Part shown: piece after piece, positions 51,315 through 60,467 of the stretch
Layout: every line of letters starts with the position of its first letter
How positions within the stretch are numbered: the stretch's first letter is position 1
Assembly (NCBI RefSeq): GCF_009800965.1
Contig: NZ_WUAF01000008.1
Coordinates: forward strand, 1 to 64,000
Reading direction: 5' to 3'
Source: Cognatazoarcus halotolerans
GTDB taxonomy: Bacteria; Pseudomonadota; Gammaproteobacteria; Burkholderiales; Rhodocyclaceae
DNA length: 64,000 bases
The notes under the pieces: generated by a model
The model's input: the letters and a program-made list of their open reading frames with translations, nothing else
Databases searched by the model: none
Told to the model about the DNA's origin: nothing
Made by a program: the position numbers and the translations under genes

Positions 51315-53048
51315 ATGAGCGCCGATCCAAAATCCCGACTTGCCGACCTGCTGCGCCAGGCGCTCGGCAGTGTTGCTCCCGAGCTGATCGATACCCCGAT
51401 CGTGCTCGACAGACCCAAGCAGGCGAGCCACGGCGACTTCGCTTCCAACCTGGCTCTGCAGCTGGCCAAGCCGCTCAAGCGCAATCCGCGCGATCTTGCC
51501 GCGTTGCTGCTGGCGGAGCTGCCCCGCTCCCCGCTGGTGGTCAAGGCCGAAGTGGCCGGCGCCGGCTTCATCAACTTCACGCTGGCGAGTGATGCCAAGA
51601 CCGGGATCGTCTCGCGCGTCCTCTCCGAAGGCGGGAATTTCGGACGTGCCGCGCCGCGTGGTGTCAAGGTGCAGGTCGAATTCGTTTCGGCCAACCCGAC
51701 CGGTCCGCTGCATGTCGGGCACGGACGTGGCGCAGCCTATGGTGCCTCGCTTTCGGACGTCCTCGACTTCGCCGGTTTCGAGGTGAGCCGCGAATACTAC
51801 GTGAACGATGCCGGCCGGCAGATGGACATCCTCGGCCTGTCGACCTGGCTGCGTTACCTTGCCCTGTTCGGCATCGTGGTGCCGTTCCCGCCCAATGCCT
51901 ACCAGGGCGATTACGTGGTCGGGATGGCGGAGGAAATCCGCAATGGCCACCAGGACCGTTTTGCGAGGGTGACGGCCGCCGAGGTGCTGGCCGACGCACC
52001 CCCGGTCGATGCCGACAAGGAAGGCCATCTCGATGCACTGATCGGTAACGCCAAGCGCTTGCTCGGCGAGGACTGGCACTGGGTGCACGGCTTTGCGCTG
52101 ACCGAGCAACTCGGCGACGGGCGCAGTGATCTCGAGGAATTCGGCGTTCGTTTCGACAAGTGGTTCTCGGAGCGCAGCCTGTTCGACACCGGACTCGTCG
52201 AGCGCGCCGTGAGCGAGCTCGAGGCACGCGGCCACATCTACCTGCAGGACGGCGCCAAGTGGTTCCGCTCGAGCGCCTTCGGCGACGAGAAGGATCGCGT
52301 GGTCCAGCGTGAGAACGGTCTCTACACCTATTTCGCTTCCGATATCGCCTACCACCTCAACAAATACGAGCGCGGCTTTGACCGCATCATCGATATCTGG
52401 GGCGCGGATCACCACGGCTACATCCCGCGGGTGAAGGGCGCGCTCGCAGCGCTTGGACTGCCGCCGGAGAAGCTCGAGGTGGCGCTGGTGCAGTTCGCGG
52501 TGCTCTACCGCAATGGCCAGAAGGCCTCGATGTCCACCCGCTCGGGAGAGTTCGTGACCCTGCGCGAGCTGCGCAGCGAAGTTGGCAACGATGCGTGCCG
52601 CTTCTTCTACGTGCTGCGCAAGGCGGATCAGCACCTCGACTTCGATCTCGATCTTGCCAAGAGCCAGACCAACGAGAATCCGGTGTACTACATCCAGTAC
52701 GCCCACGCGCGGATCGTCAGCGTGCTTCGGCAATGGGATGGCGAAGTGGCGGAGCTTGCCGCGGCCGACCTGTCGCGGCTCGACGGCGAGCGGGAGCTCG
52801 GCCTGTGCGCGCGCCTGGCGAGCTTCCCGGAAGTGATCCTGAACGCTGCGGAGGACTATGCGCCGCATCAGGTCGCCTTCTACCTGAAGGATCTGGCTGG
52901 CGATTTCCACAGCTGGTACAACGCGGATCGCATGCTGGTGGAGGACGAGGGGCTGAAGCTCGCGCGTGTGGCGCTGGCTGCTGCGGTCCGCCAGACAATT
53001 TCCAATGGACTGCGCCTGCTCGGGGTTTCCGCGCCCGAAGCGATGTAA
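51315..53048 (+). CDS. argS: Arginyl-tRNA synthetase
   Basis: A 577-residue class I synthetase. The N-terminal Add1 domain (SADPKSRLADLLRQALGS) is followed by VEFVSANPTGPLHVGHGRGA with the HIGH-type motif, then a Rossmann catalytic core with YVNDAGRQMDILG and GADHHGYIPRVKGALAALGL; the KMSKS region is KASMSTRSG. The C-terminal anticodon-binding DALR domain runs from about 455 to the end. It charges tRNA-Arg in the cytoplasm. The next gene, SPOR, starts 19 bases after it. Confidence 0.97.
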   Translation: MSADPKSRLADLLRQALGSVAPELIDTPIVLDRPKQASHGDFASNLALQLAKPLKRNPRDLAALLLAELPRSPLVVKAEVAGAGFINFTLASDAKTGIVSRVLSEGGNFGRAAPRGVKVQVEFVSANPTGPLHVGHGRGAAYGASLSDVLDFAGFEVSREYYVNDAGRQMDILGLSTWLRYLALFGIVVPFPPNAYQGDYVVGMAEEIRNGHQDRFARVTAAEVLADAPPVDADKEGHLDALIGNAKRLLGEDWHWVHGFALTEQLGDGRSDLEEFGVRFDKWFSERSLFDTGLVERAVSELEARGHIYLQDGAKWFRSSAFGDEKDRVVQRENGLYTYFASDIAYHLNKYERGFDRIIDIWGADHHGYIPRVKGALAALGLPPEKLEVALVQFAVLYRNGQKASMSTRSGEFVTLRELRSEVGNDACRFFYVLRKADQHLDFDLDLAKSQTNENPVYYIQYAHARIVSVLRQWDGEVAELAAADLSRLDGERELGLCARLASFPEVILNAAEDYAPHQVAFYLKDLAGDFHSWYNADRMLVEDEGLKLARVALAAAVRQTISNGLRLLGVSAPEAM

Positions 53049-53067
53049 CGGATGGAATGCCCAAGCA

Positions 53068-53679
53068 ATGAGTCGTGATCACAAGCCCCGCGCCCGGACG
53101 GCGAAAAAGCCCTCGCGCAGCAAGGGCGGCATTCTCGTCGGCATCTTCATCGGTTTGTTGATCGGCGCGCTGTGCGCGGTCGGGGCGGCCTGGTATTTCA
53201 CCCGATCCTCTCCGTTCCAGGAGCCGCCGCGTCGCGCCGAGAGTCCGGTCCCGGCTCAGCCCCAGGGCCAGGGAGAGGCGACGCAGACCGCACCGATCGT
53301 CCTGCCGGGCAAGCCGGGCGGGCGGCCGGTGGAAAAACCGCAATTCGATTTCTACAAGATCCTGCCGCAGGGCGAGGGTGCCGCGGCACCGGTGCCTTCC
53401 ACGTCGAAACAGGATGCCTCGGGGCCGGACGGCGGCGAACGGCTGTACCTGCAGGCCGGTGCGTTCGAAGATCCGTCCGAAGCCGACAACGTCAAGGCCC
53501 AGCTGGCGCTGATGGGGATCGAGGCAAGCGTGCAACGCGCCCAGACGAGCAATCGGGGAACGGTTCATCGGGTGCGCGTCGGTCCGTTCTCGTCGCAGTC
53601 CTCGCTCGAGCGCAAGCGCGCCGAGATGGCTGCGGCCGGCATCGATACCAGCATCGTCAGGGTGCCGGCAAAGCCCTGA
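53068..53679 (+). CDS. SPOR-domain membrane protein
   Basis: A 203-residue protein. A basic N-terminus precedes one membrane helix (GILVGIFIGLLIGALCAVGA), then a Pro/Gln-rich periplasmic linker and a C-terminal SPOR domain (RLYLQAGAFEDPSEADNVKA, HRVRVGPFSSQSSLERKRAE). SPOR domains bind denuded peptidoglycan at the division site, so this is a FtsN-like or DedD-like protein. Position right after argS is conserved in related bacteria. Start at ATG 53068, 19 bases after the argS stop. Confidence 0.92.
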   Translation: MSRDHKPRARTAKKPSRSKGGILVGIFIGLLIGALCAVGAAWYFTRSSPFQEPPRRAESPVPAQPQGQGEATQTAPIVLPGKPGGRPVEKPQFDFYKILPQGEGAAAPVPSTSKQDASGPDGGERLYLQAGAFEDPSEADNVKAQLALMGIEASVQRAQTSNRGTVHRVRVGPFSSQSSLERKRAEMAAAGIDTSIVRVPAKP

Positions 53680-53837
53680 TCCGGCGAACGTCGGCCTCGA
53701 CGGTCAACCTTGCATCGACCGGGGCGTTTTACTGTTGCAGTTACGGGCTTCGAATGTGCCGGGGAACTCCCGGCCTCGAGCCTCGATCCCATGCGTTCGC
53801 GGAACCGTTTCGATGTTCCGCCATACAGGAGTGAGTA

Positions 53838-54470
53838 ATGGATCGTCGTAGTGTCCTCAAGCAGATGGCGGTGCTGGCCGGCATCGCTGCCGTGGCCGGA
53901 AAGGTCGGAGCCCAGCAGCCGTTCGTGGAAGTGAACCCGCCGCAACCGACTGCGGATACAGGCAAGATCGAGGTGATCGAGTTCTTCCACTACGGCTGCC
54001 CTCACTGCCGCGATTTCGATCCCTTGCTCGAGAAGTGGGTTGCCGCGCTTCCCAAGGATGTCGATTTCAAGCGCGTCCCGGCGATCTGGGGCAATCCTCA
54101 GCTCAAGGAACTCGCCCGTTTCTACTACACGCTCGAGGTGACCGGTCAGTTGCACGCGCTGCATGGCAAGGTGTTCGGCGCCCTGCAGACCGACAAGGTG
54201 CCCCTCAACACCGAAGAGGGGGTTCGTGACTGGATCGGCAAGCAGGGCGTCGATCAGAAGCGCTTCATGGAGGCCTACAAGTCCTTCGGTGTGCAGTCGA
54301 TGGTCCAGCGGGCCGATCAGGTGGCCAGAGCCTACAAGATCCAAGGGGTGCCCACGCTTGCAATCGACGGTAAGTACCTTACTGCCGGTTCGATGGCGGG
54401 AACCCATGAGAATGCGCTCAAGGTGGCCGACCAGTTGATACAGCGTGCCCGGGCCGCACGCGGAAAGTAG
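53838..54470 (+). CDS. dsbA: Thiol:disulfide interchange protein DsbA
   Basis: A 210-residue periplasmic oxidoreductase. Residues 1-24 are a signal sequence (RRSVLKQMAVLAGIAAVAGK). The thioredoxin fold carries the active site YGCPHCRDF with the DsbA-type CPHC, followed by cis-Pro in KIQGVPTLAIDGKYL. It puts disulfide bonds into exported proteins. It lies 158 bases after the SPOR gene, as in neighbouring genera. GAGTGAGT precedes the ATG. Confidence 0.95.
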   Translation: MDRRSVLKQMAVLAGIAAVAGKVGAQQPFVEVNPPQPTADTGKIEVIEFFHYGCPHCRDFDPLLEKWVAALPKDVDFKRVPAIWGNPQLKELARFYYTLEVTGQLHALHGKVFGALQTDKVPLNTEEGVRDWIGKQGVDQKRFMEAYKSFGVQSMVQRADQVARAYKIQGVPTLAIDGKYLTAGSMAGTHENALKVADQLIQRARAARGK

Positions 54471-54515
54471 ATCGCCGAGGGGGCGCATCCTGCGGGTCAT
54501 GGTTGAGCCATCCGT

Positions 54516-55289
54516 GTGAATCCCGCCCCCGTCGTTTTCATCACCGGTGCGTCGAGCGGAATCGGCGCGGCACTTGCCCGCGCCTATGCTGAGCGGGGGG
54601 CCCGCCTGGGGCTTCTCGGACGCAACGAAGCTGCACTTGCGAGACTCGCCGAAAGCCTTCCCGGGGAGCATCTGACGCTGCTTGCAGATGTGAGCGTGCA
54701 GGCGCAGATTGCCGATGCGACGCGGCGCTTTGTCTCCCGTTTCGGCGTTCCCGACGTGGTGATCGCGAGTGCAGGGGTGTCGGTTGGTACCCTGACCGAA
54801 TATGAATCCGACCTGGCGGATTTCGAACAGGTGCTGAGGACCAATCTGCTTGGCATGGTCGCGACATTCCAGCCCTTCGTGGAGCCGATGCGACGGCGCG
54901 GAAGTGGGCGCCTCGTCGGCATTGCCTCGGTTGCCGGGATCAGGGGCCTGCCCGGAGCGGGTGCCTACAGCGCCTCCAAGGCCGGCGTGATCAGCTACCT
55001 CGAAAGCCTCCGCGTCGAGTTGCATGGTTCGGGTGTGCGGGTCGTGACCATCGCGCCTGGCTATATCCGCACGCCGATGACCGACGTGAATGACTATCCG
55101 ATGCCATTCCTGATGGCGCCGGATGCGGCCGCCCGGCGCATGCTCGGGATGATCGAGGCCGGTCGCCGATTCGGTGTGGTGCCCTGGCAGATGGCGGTGG
55201 TCGCGCGGCTGCTGGCGGCCATTCCGCGTCCCGTGTTCGATCGCCTCTTCTCGCGTGCCGGACGCAAGCCGAGGGGCTTGCCCCTGTAA
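54516..55289 (+). CDS. Short-chain dehydrogenase/reductase
   Basis: A 257-residue SDR. The cofactor motif is FITGASSGIGAALARAYAER, the acidic strand region GLLGRNEAALARLAESL, and the active site YSASKAGV (YxxxK) with serine in GIASVAG. A hydrophobic C-terminal segment near 220-245 suggests membrane association. It begins at GTG 54516, 45 bases after dsbA. Substrate unknown; such genes are often annotated as oxidoreductases near dsbA. Confidence 0.9.
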   Translation: MNPAPVVFITGASSGIGAALARAYAERGARLGLLGRNEAALARLAESLPGEHLTLLADVSVQAQIADATRRFVSRFGVPDVVIASAGVSVGTLTEYESDLADFEQVLRTNLLGMVATFQPFVEPMRRRGSGRLVGIASVAGIRGLPGAGAYSASKAGVISYLESLRVELHGSGVRVVTIAPGYIRTPMTDVNDYPMPFLMAPDAAARRMLGMIEAGRRFGVVPWQMAVVARLLAAIPRPVFDRLFSRAGRKPRGLPL

Positions 55290-55358
55290 AGCCGGGGCCC
55301 GTCGTGACAGACCCGGAAAGCGTCCCCGAACCCGCCGTGCGCGCTATGCTGCCAAAGG

Positions 55359-55382
55359 CAACTCGCCACGATAGACGAGTTG
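55359..55382. promoter_or_regulatory. Perfect 7-bp inverted repeat upstream of the second EamA gene
   Basis: CAACTCG (55359-55365) and CGAGTTG (55376-55382) are exact inverted copies with a 10-base spacer, just before the EamA start. It may be an operator or a leader hairpin. Confidence 0.35.
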
Positions 55383-55405
55383 GTTCCGAGTTTTCGAGCG
55401 AGTAA

Positions 55406-56332
55406 ATGCAGCGCAGCCAGCGACTTTTTCCGGTCTACCTAAAACTTGTCGTCACCACGGCCTTCTGGGGTGGTGCGTTCATCGCCGGCCGGCATCTCGC
55501 CCAGCACATGCCCCATTTTCTGGCCGCAACCGGGCGCTTCGTCTCCGCCTTGATACCGCTCTTCGCGTTCGCACTCGTTTTCGGAGACGGGCTGCAGCCA
55601 CTGGATCGCCGTAATCTGGTGGCGACGATCCTGCTCGGCGCCACCGGGGTGTTCGCCTACAACACGTTCTTCCTTGCCGGCCTGGCCTATATTCCGGCGT
55701 CGCGTGCGGCGCTTATCGTGGCGCTGTCGCCGGTCATGACGATGTTCGTCATGCGTTTTCTGGCGCACGAGCGGTGGACCTGGCTACGTGTCGGCGGGGT
55801 ATTGATATCGCTGGTGGGGGTCACGCTGGTGATCACCCGCGGAGAATTCGGCGCCGCGCTTGCGCAGGCGGCCGGTCTTGGCGAGCTCTATATCTTTATT
55901 GCAGTGGTTTCCTGGGTCGCCTACACGGTGATCGGTCGCTACGCATTGCAAGGCATGAATGCCGTTTCCGCGACGACGTGGTCCACGCTGTGGGGCACCT
56001 TGATGCTGGCTGGCCCCGCCGCCTGGGAGCTTTCGCAGGGGACGGTCGTGATGCCCGATGCGCTTTCCTGGCTCGCGATGGCCTACCTCGGCGTGTTCGG
56101 AACCGCGCTGGCCTTCTTCTGGTACAACCAAGGTGTCGCCGCGGTCGGGCCGGCCAGCGCCACCCTGTTCACCAACCTCGTTCCGGTCTTCGCCGTGATC
56201 CTTTCGGTGCTCCTGCTTGGTGAGCGGCCGGTACCGGCCAGTCTCATCGGCGGCTTGATGGTGGTGTGCGGGGTGATTCTTGCGAATCGCCCGGGGGCGG
56301 TCATCTCGGGAGACCAGCCGGGTGCGCGCTGA
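55406..56332 (+). CDS. EamA/DMT-family transporter
   Basis: A 308-residue, ten-helix exporter-like protein with two EamA repeats: LVVTTAFWGGAFIAGRHLAQ at the start, FFLAGLAYIPASRAALIVAL in repeat one, and YNQGVAAVGPASATLFTNLV in repeat two. It is only distantly related to the EamA protein at 32295. It stands 117 bases after the SDR gene. Substrate unknown. Confidence 0.9.
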   Translation: MQRSQRLFPVYLKLVVTTAFWGGAFIAGRHLAQHMPHFLAATGRFVSALIPLFAFALVFGDGLQPLDRRNLVATILLGATGVFAYNTFFLAGLAYIPASRAALIVALSPVMTMFVMRFLAHERWTWLRVGGVLISLVGVTLVITRGEFGAALAQAAGLGELYIFIAVVSWVAYTVIGRYALQGMNAVSATTWSTLWGTLMLAGPAAWELSQGTVVMPDALSWLAMAYLGVFGTALAFFWYNQGVAAVGPASATLFTNLVPVFAVILSVLLLGERPVPASLIGGLMVVCGVILANRPGAVISGDQPGAR

Positions 56333-56414
56333 GCCGCGCCGCCCGACTCGCTCGTCTCAAGTTCCGTGCGAGCAAGCCGATGTTGGCAATAACATCCCAT
56401 ACAGGACGAGTTCC

Positions 56415-56816
56415 ATGAATGCCCCACATGAACGCCGGACCCGGCAGCGAATCGTTACCGTGCAGGCAGGTCAACCGAGGTTCTGGCTGGTGTGGGGCGG
56501 GCAGCGGCTCGAGCTGCAGGATCTTTCGCTGGAAGGGTTTGCCGTTTCCGCGTCGACGCCGCCGGGCAGCGATCAGCCGTTCGAGTTCGTGATCGAACAC
56601 GAGGGCGATACGTCGATCGTGAGTGGCAGGGCGCAGGTGGTCAATTATCTGGCGCGGGCGGGCGCCGGGCTTGCCGGATGCCGCTTCGTCGAACTTTTCG
56701 GCGAGGGCGAGGCTGCCCTTTCGCGATGGCTGGCCGGACACGTGATCGCCTGCTCCGCGTTGCCGCTGCGCGAGGAAGATGCGGCGCGCATCGTGGCCGG
56801 GCCGTCGATCATCTGA
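56415..56816 (+). CDS. PilZ-domain protein (c-di-GMP binding)
   Basis: A 133-residue cytoplasmic protein. RRTRQR (Arg8-x3-Arg12) and DLSLEG (residues 36-41, family D/NxSxxG) are the two c-di-GMP-binding motifs of a PilZ domain, here close to the N-terminus. The remainder fits the beta-barrel (FEFVIEHEGDTSIVSGRAQV, AGLAGCRFVEL). ATG 56415 is chosen because an upstream frame to 56280 overlaps the EamA gene. It probably senses c-di-GMP to control motility or matrix; the partner is unknown. Confidence 0.88.
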   Translation: MNAPHERRTRQRIVTVQAGQPRFWLVWGGQRLELQDLSLEGFAVSASTPPGSDQPFEFVIEHEGDTSIVSGRAQVVNYLARAGAGLAGCRFVELFGEGEAALSRWLAGHVIACSALPLREEDAARIVAGPSII

Positions 56817-56837
56817 TACGGCTTTCCGCCGTATACG

Positions 56838-56862
56838 AAAAAGGAGCCGCCAGCGCGGCTCC
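56838..56862 (-). terminator. Terminator of the TAXI binding-protein gene
   Basis: GGAGCCGC (56843-56850) and GCGGCTCC (56855-56862) pair around a 4-base loop, and the minus strand continues into a T-run (AAAAA at 56838-56842 on plus). It lies 28 bases beyond the stop of the gene at 56890-57858. Confidence 0.8.
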
Positions 56863-56889
56863 CTGATGGCTGCCGGTGGGCAGGGGCGC

Positions 56890-57858
56890 TTACATCCAGC
56901 CCTTTTCCTTGTAGTACTTGACCGCGCCGTCATGCAGCGGAGCGGACAGCCCGTTCTTGATCATGTCCTTGGGCTCGAGGTTAGCAAAGGCCGGGTGCAG
57001 CTTCTTGAAGTCGTCGAAGTTGTCGAAGACCGCCTTGACGAGGGTATAGACCACGTCGTTGGAGACCTTGCTCGAGGTCACGAAGCTGGCCACCACGCCA
57101 TAGGTCTTGATCGGGTCCGGGTTGTTGGCGTAGGTGCCGCCGGGCACGGTGGCCACCGCGTAGTACGGATACTCCTTGACCAGCTTGTCGACCGCCGGAC
57201 CGGTCACGTTCACCAGCTTGGCGCCGCAGGTGGTGGTCGGATCCTGGATGTTGGCCGAGGGGTTGCCGACCACGTAGGCGAAGCCGTCGATCTTGTTGTC
57301 GCACAGCGCCGCGCCGTGCTCGTCGGCCTTGAGCTCGGAGGCCAGCGAGAAGTCGGACATCTTCATGCCCAGTGCCGCCATCAGCCCGTCCATGGTGGCG
57401 CGGGTACCCGAGCCGGGGTTGCCGACGTTGAAGCGCTTGCCCTTGAAGTCTTCGATCTTGGTGACACCGGCTTCCTTGCGGGCCAGCACCATGAGCGGCT
57501 CAGGGTGGATCGAGAAGACCGCGCGCAGCTCGCTCATCGGACCGGCGTCCTTGAACTGGCCAACGCCCTTGACCGCGTTGAACTGGGCGTCGGACTGGGC
57601 CACGCCGAAGTCGAGCTCGCCGGCCTTGATGGTGTTGATGTTGTAGACCGAGCCACCGGTCGATTCGACCGAGCAGCGGATACCGTGCTTGGCGCGGTCC
57701 TTGTTCATGAGGCGGCAGATCGCGCCGCCGGCAGCGTAATACACGCCGGTGACACCGCCGGTGCCGATCGTCACGAACTTGGTCTCGGCCTGCGCCGGGA
57801 CACTCAGCAACGAAGCGCCAAGACTCAGTGCTGCTGCGATTGCGGTCAGTTTCTTCAT
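56890..57858 (-). CDS. TAXI-family TRAP solute-binding protein (orphan)
   Basis: A 322-residue periplasmic protein. Residues 1-24 are a signal peptide (ends PAQAE). The mature part opens [20 protein letters not shown], the TAXI signature, and has [20 protein letters not shown] and [14 protein letters not shown]. Related proteins bind glutamate-like or other dicarboxylates. No permease gene is nearby, so it must use one encoded elsewhere. It is co-directional with dadA (98-base gap), which suggests amino-acid uptake and breakdown. It is different from the TAXI protein at 13360. Confidence 0.92.
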   Translation of the reverse strand: MKKLTAIAAALSLGASLLSVPAQAETKFVTIGTGGVTGVYYAAGGAICRLMNKDRAKHGIRCSVESTGGSVYNINTIKAGELDFGVAQSDAQFNAVKGVGQFKDAGPMSELRAVFSIHPEPLMVLARKEAGVTKIEDFKGKRFNVGNPGSGTRATMDGLMAALGMKMSDFSLASELKADEHGAALCDNKIDGFAYVVGNPSANIQDPTTTCGAKLVNVTGPAVDKLVKEYPYYAVATVPGGTYANNPDPIKTYGVVASFVTSSKVSNDVVYTLVKAVFDNFDDFKKLHPAFANLEPKDMIKNGLSAPLHDGAVKYYKEKGWM

Positions 57859-57956
57859 GCCGTTTCCTCCTGGAGGGTCTTCCCCCGCGTTGAAAATCAG
57901 TTTCCGGTCATGCCTGCGCCGGTCGATTGGCCGCAGCCCTTCCGACTTTGCGCCCG

Positions 57957-59294
57957 TTAGGCAGCGCTGTCAGTTGTGGAAAGCCCGGGTGCCGGGCAGG
58001 CGGCCCGGCGCCCGCGAAAAACACCCCAGCCACTCGGAGTGCTGCGGGCAAGCTCGAAATCCGCTGCCGGGACGGCGCATTGCCGCCCCCCGATCTTGTC
58101 CGCGATGAGTCCCGCACAGCCGGCCGCGAGCGTGAAACCGAGTGCGCCGTGGCCAACGTTCAACCACAGATTGGGAATCGGGCTGCGGTCCACGACGGGC
58201 CTGCCTGTCGGGGTTGCGGGGCGTAACCCGGCCCAGGGCTCTACGGTTGACAGATCGACGCCCTCGCCAAAGGTTTCACTGGTTTCGCGCAACAGGCCCG
58301 CCACCCGGTCTGCCGGGATACCATCATCGAAACCGACGATATCGGCCATCCCTGCGATGCGAAGCCGATTGCCGAGTCTGGCGTAGACGATCTTGCGCTG
58401 GTAATCGGTGACGCTCGCTTCCGGCACATTGTCCGGATTGTCGATGCTCAGGCTGATGCTGTAGCCCTTGAGCGGATAGACCGGAACCCGAATACCCAGC
58501 GGTACCAGCAGCCTGGCGACCTCGGCGCCGCCCGCGAGGACGCAGGCGTCGCCGCGGATGCGACCCGACCGTGTCATGACTGCGCCAAGGATCCCATCGT
58601 TCACCTCGAAGCCGCTCACTTCTTCGCCCAGCCGGAAGCATACCGGCATGGGGCCCGTGCGCAGCCGCGCTTCGAGTGCCTGGCACAGCTTGTAACAGTC
58701 GCCGGTTTCCTCGCTTGCGGTATGGATACCGCCCGCAATGCTGTCCGCAATACCACTCAGCGAGGGTTCGAGCGCAAGGCAGGCGTCCCGCCCGATAGAC
58801 AGCTGCTGGCCGGATAGCTCGGGGCGTGCTTCGAGCAGCCGGCGTGCAGCTTCGAAGCTCTTGCGATCGCGATGGAGGATGAGTTTGCCGTTCTGCCGGT
58901 AGTCGAATTCGAATCCATCGTGATTCACCAGATCGTGGATCAGGCGCTGGCTGTAGAGCGAGAGCGGCAGCAAGGCCGCGACCGAGCGCATCTTGTCGTT
59001 CCCGTTGCAGGCCTGCAGAAATCGCATGATCCACTGCCACTGTGCAGGGTCGAAGCGTGGTCGGAATCGTACCGGTGCGTCGCGCCGCAACATCCATCCG
59101 GGAATCTTGGCAAGAATGTCGGGGTCGGCCAGCGGAGCGACATAGCGGTAGCTCAGCTGGCCGCCGTTGGCCATGCTGGCACCCTGACCTACGGCTGTCC
59201 GACGGTCGATGACGGTAACTTGATGGCCGTCGCGCTGCAGATACCACGCTGTGGTGAGGCCGACGATGCCAGCGCCGATGACGGTGATTTCCAT
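57957..59294 (-). CDS. D-amino-acid dehydrogenase (DadA-like)
   Basis: A 445-residue FAD enzyme. The dinucleotide motif is [20 protein letters not shown], followed by [20 protein letters not shown] typical of DadA, and the C-terminal FAD contact [20 protein letters not shown]. It oxidises D-amino acids to keto acids, passing electrons to the membrane quinone pool. ATG 59294 is family-like; an upstream start at 59342 is less so. A LysR gene diverges from it with a 120-base gap holding a palindrome. Confidence 0.88.
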   Translation of the reverse strand: MEITVIGAGIVGLTTAWYLQRDGHQVTVIDRRTAVGQGASMANGGQLSYRYVAPLADPDILAKIPGWMLRRDAPVRFRPRFDPAQWQWIMRFLQACNGNDKMRSVAALLPLSLYSQRLIHDLVNHDGFEFDYRQNGKLILHRDRKSFEAARRLLEARPELSGQQLSIGRDACLALEPSLSGIADSIAGGIHTASEETGDCYKLCQALEARLRTGPMPVCFRLGEEVSGFEVNDGILGAVMTRSGRIRGDACVLAGGAEVARLLVPLGIRVPVYPLKGYSISLSIDNPDNVPEASVTDYQRKIVYARLGNRLRIAGMADIVGFDDGIPADRVAGLLRETSETFGEGVDLSTVEPWAGLRPATPTGRPVVDRSPIPNLWLNVGHGALGFTLAAGCAGLIADKIGGRQCAVPAADFELARSTPSGWGVFRGRRAACPAPGLSTTDSAA

Positions 59295-59365
59295 GTGATT
59301 CACTCCGTATGCCTGAGCCGATCTCGTCAGGCCGCAGTGCAATCCTAGTGCTTGATCACATGGCG

Positions 59366-59381
59366 AATGATGCGGATCATT
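59366..59381. promoter_or_regulatory. Perfect palindrome in the dadA-lysR gap
   Basis: AATGAT-GCGG-ATCATT is an exact 6-4-6 inverted repeat between the divergent genes, 33 bases before the LysR start and 71 before the dadA start. It has the size and placement of a LysR recognition site; the T/A spacing fits loosely. Confidence 0.6.
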
Positions 59382-59414
59382 GAACCGTATATGTCATGAC
59401 AGCATGGAGCGGCG

Positions 59415-60353
59415 ATGCGTTTGCGACAGATCGAGGTGTTCCGGGCGGTCATGCTGACCGGCTCGGCAAGTGCTGCGGCTCGTCTCCTCAGTGTTTCCCA
59501 GCCGGTCGTTTCACGGGTCCTGCAGCACGCCGAGCTGACTCTTGGCTTCCCGCTGTTCGATCGCACTGGCGGGCGACTCAAGCCGACGCCCGAGGCGGAA
59601 GCGTTGTTCGTGCAGGTGCAGCGTGCATTCGGCGAGATCGAACGGATCGATGCACTTGCCTCCAATCTGCGGCGTGGCACGTCCGGTTTGTTGCGCGTTG
59701 CCGCCACGCCGTCGCTGGCGAGCCATCTTTTGCCTGCTGCGCTGCAGGCCATGCGGGAGGCTTGCCCGGGCGTTGCCTGCGATCTGTGGGCGAGTCACAC
59801 GGCCCAGATCGAACAGGATCTGGCTGCCTTCGAAATCGATGCGGGTTTTGCGATCGAGCCCGCCGAACGGGTGACGGTGACGGTGACAACACTGGCTCGC
59901 AGCGAAATGGTGCTGGCGGCACCGAGGGCCTGGACCGAGGGCGTGATGCGCCTCGACGACCGGGCCTGGCTTGTCGGGCGGCCGTTCGTCGGGCTGGCGG
60001 AGGCCACGCCACTGGGCGAACGGCTGGCCGCAGCACTGGATCAGGCCAAGTGGGAGGCGCAGACATCCCTGCGGGTGCAGACCTATGCGCTGGCCGGTTC
60101 GCTGGTCGAGAAGGGGTTGGGCTATGCCTTTCTCGACGCCTATACTGCGGTCGGACTCGACCCGCGGCGCATTGCATTGCTGCGCCTGACGCCACAGATC
60201 GAATTTTCGCTGGACATGATGTGCGGTGCCGGTGTCGTTCGCTCGCTGCTGGTTGACCGTCTGGCCGACTGTCTCGGCGAGGCCGCCGCCGGTTGTGCCC
60301 GGGAGGTCGACCGACGGGCGGCGCCCGGGGCGCTCGCACTTGGCGCGCGCTGA
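59415..60353 (+). CDS. LysR-family transcriptional regulator
   Basis: A 312-residue regulator. The HTH reads RQIEVFRAVMLTGSASAAAR with LLSVSQPVVSRVLQHAELTL; the effector domain starts SGLLRVAATPSLASHLLPAA. This branch resembles regulators of D-amino acid or arginine/nopaline-type use. It is divergent from dadA and presumably controls dadA and the TAXI binding protein. The following metal-receptor gene is 114 bases downstream on the same strand. Confidence 0.9.
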   Translation: MRLRQIEVFRAVMLTGSASAAARLLSVSQPVVSRVLQHAELTLGFPLFDRTGGRLKPTPEAEALFVQVQRAFGEIERIDALASNLRRGTSGLLRVAATPSLASHLLPAALQAMREACPGVACDLWASHTAQIEQDLAAFEIDAGFAIEPAERVTVTVTTLARSEMVLAAPRAWTEGVMRLDDRAWLVGRPFVGLAEATPLGERLAAALDQAKWEAQTSLRVQTYALAGSLVEKGLGYAFLDAYTAVGLDPRRIALLRLTPQIEFSLDMMCGAGVVRSLLVDRLADCLGEAAAGCAREVDRRAAPGALALGAR

Positions 60354-60467
60354 GGCCGGTATGCGGCGGACGCGATGACGCGGCGTTGACGCCCGGTGCG
60401 TCCGCAGATGTCCGGATGTCGTTCCGGCCCGGCAAACGATCCGATCAACCATCTACGACCAAGCCGA

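Noticed and set aside
51096-52910. A 604-codon frame antisense to argS
   Set aside because: argS motifs are unambiguous on the plus strand; the antisense product matches nothing.
53565-55025. A 486-codon frame antisense to dsbA and the SDR gene
   Set aside because: It covers two well-supported genes and their gap and has no coherent domain.
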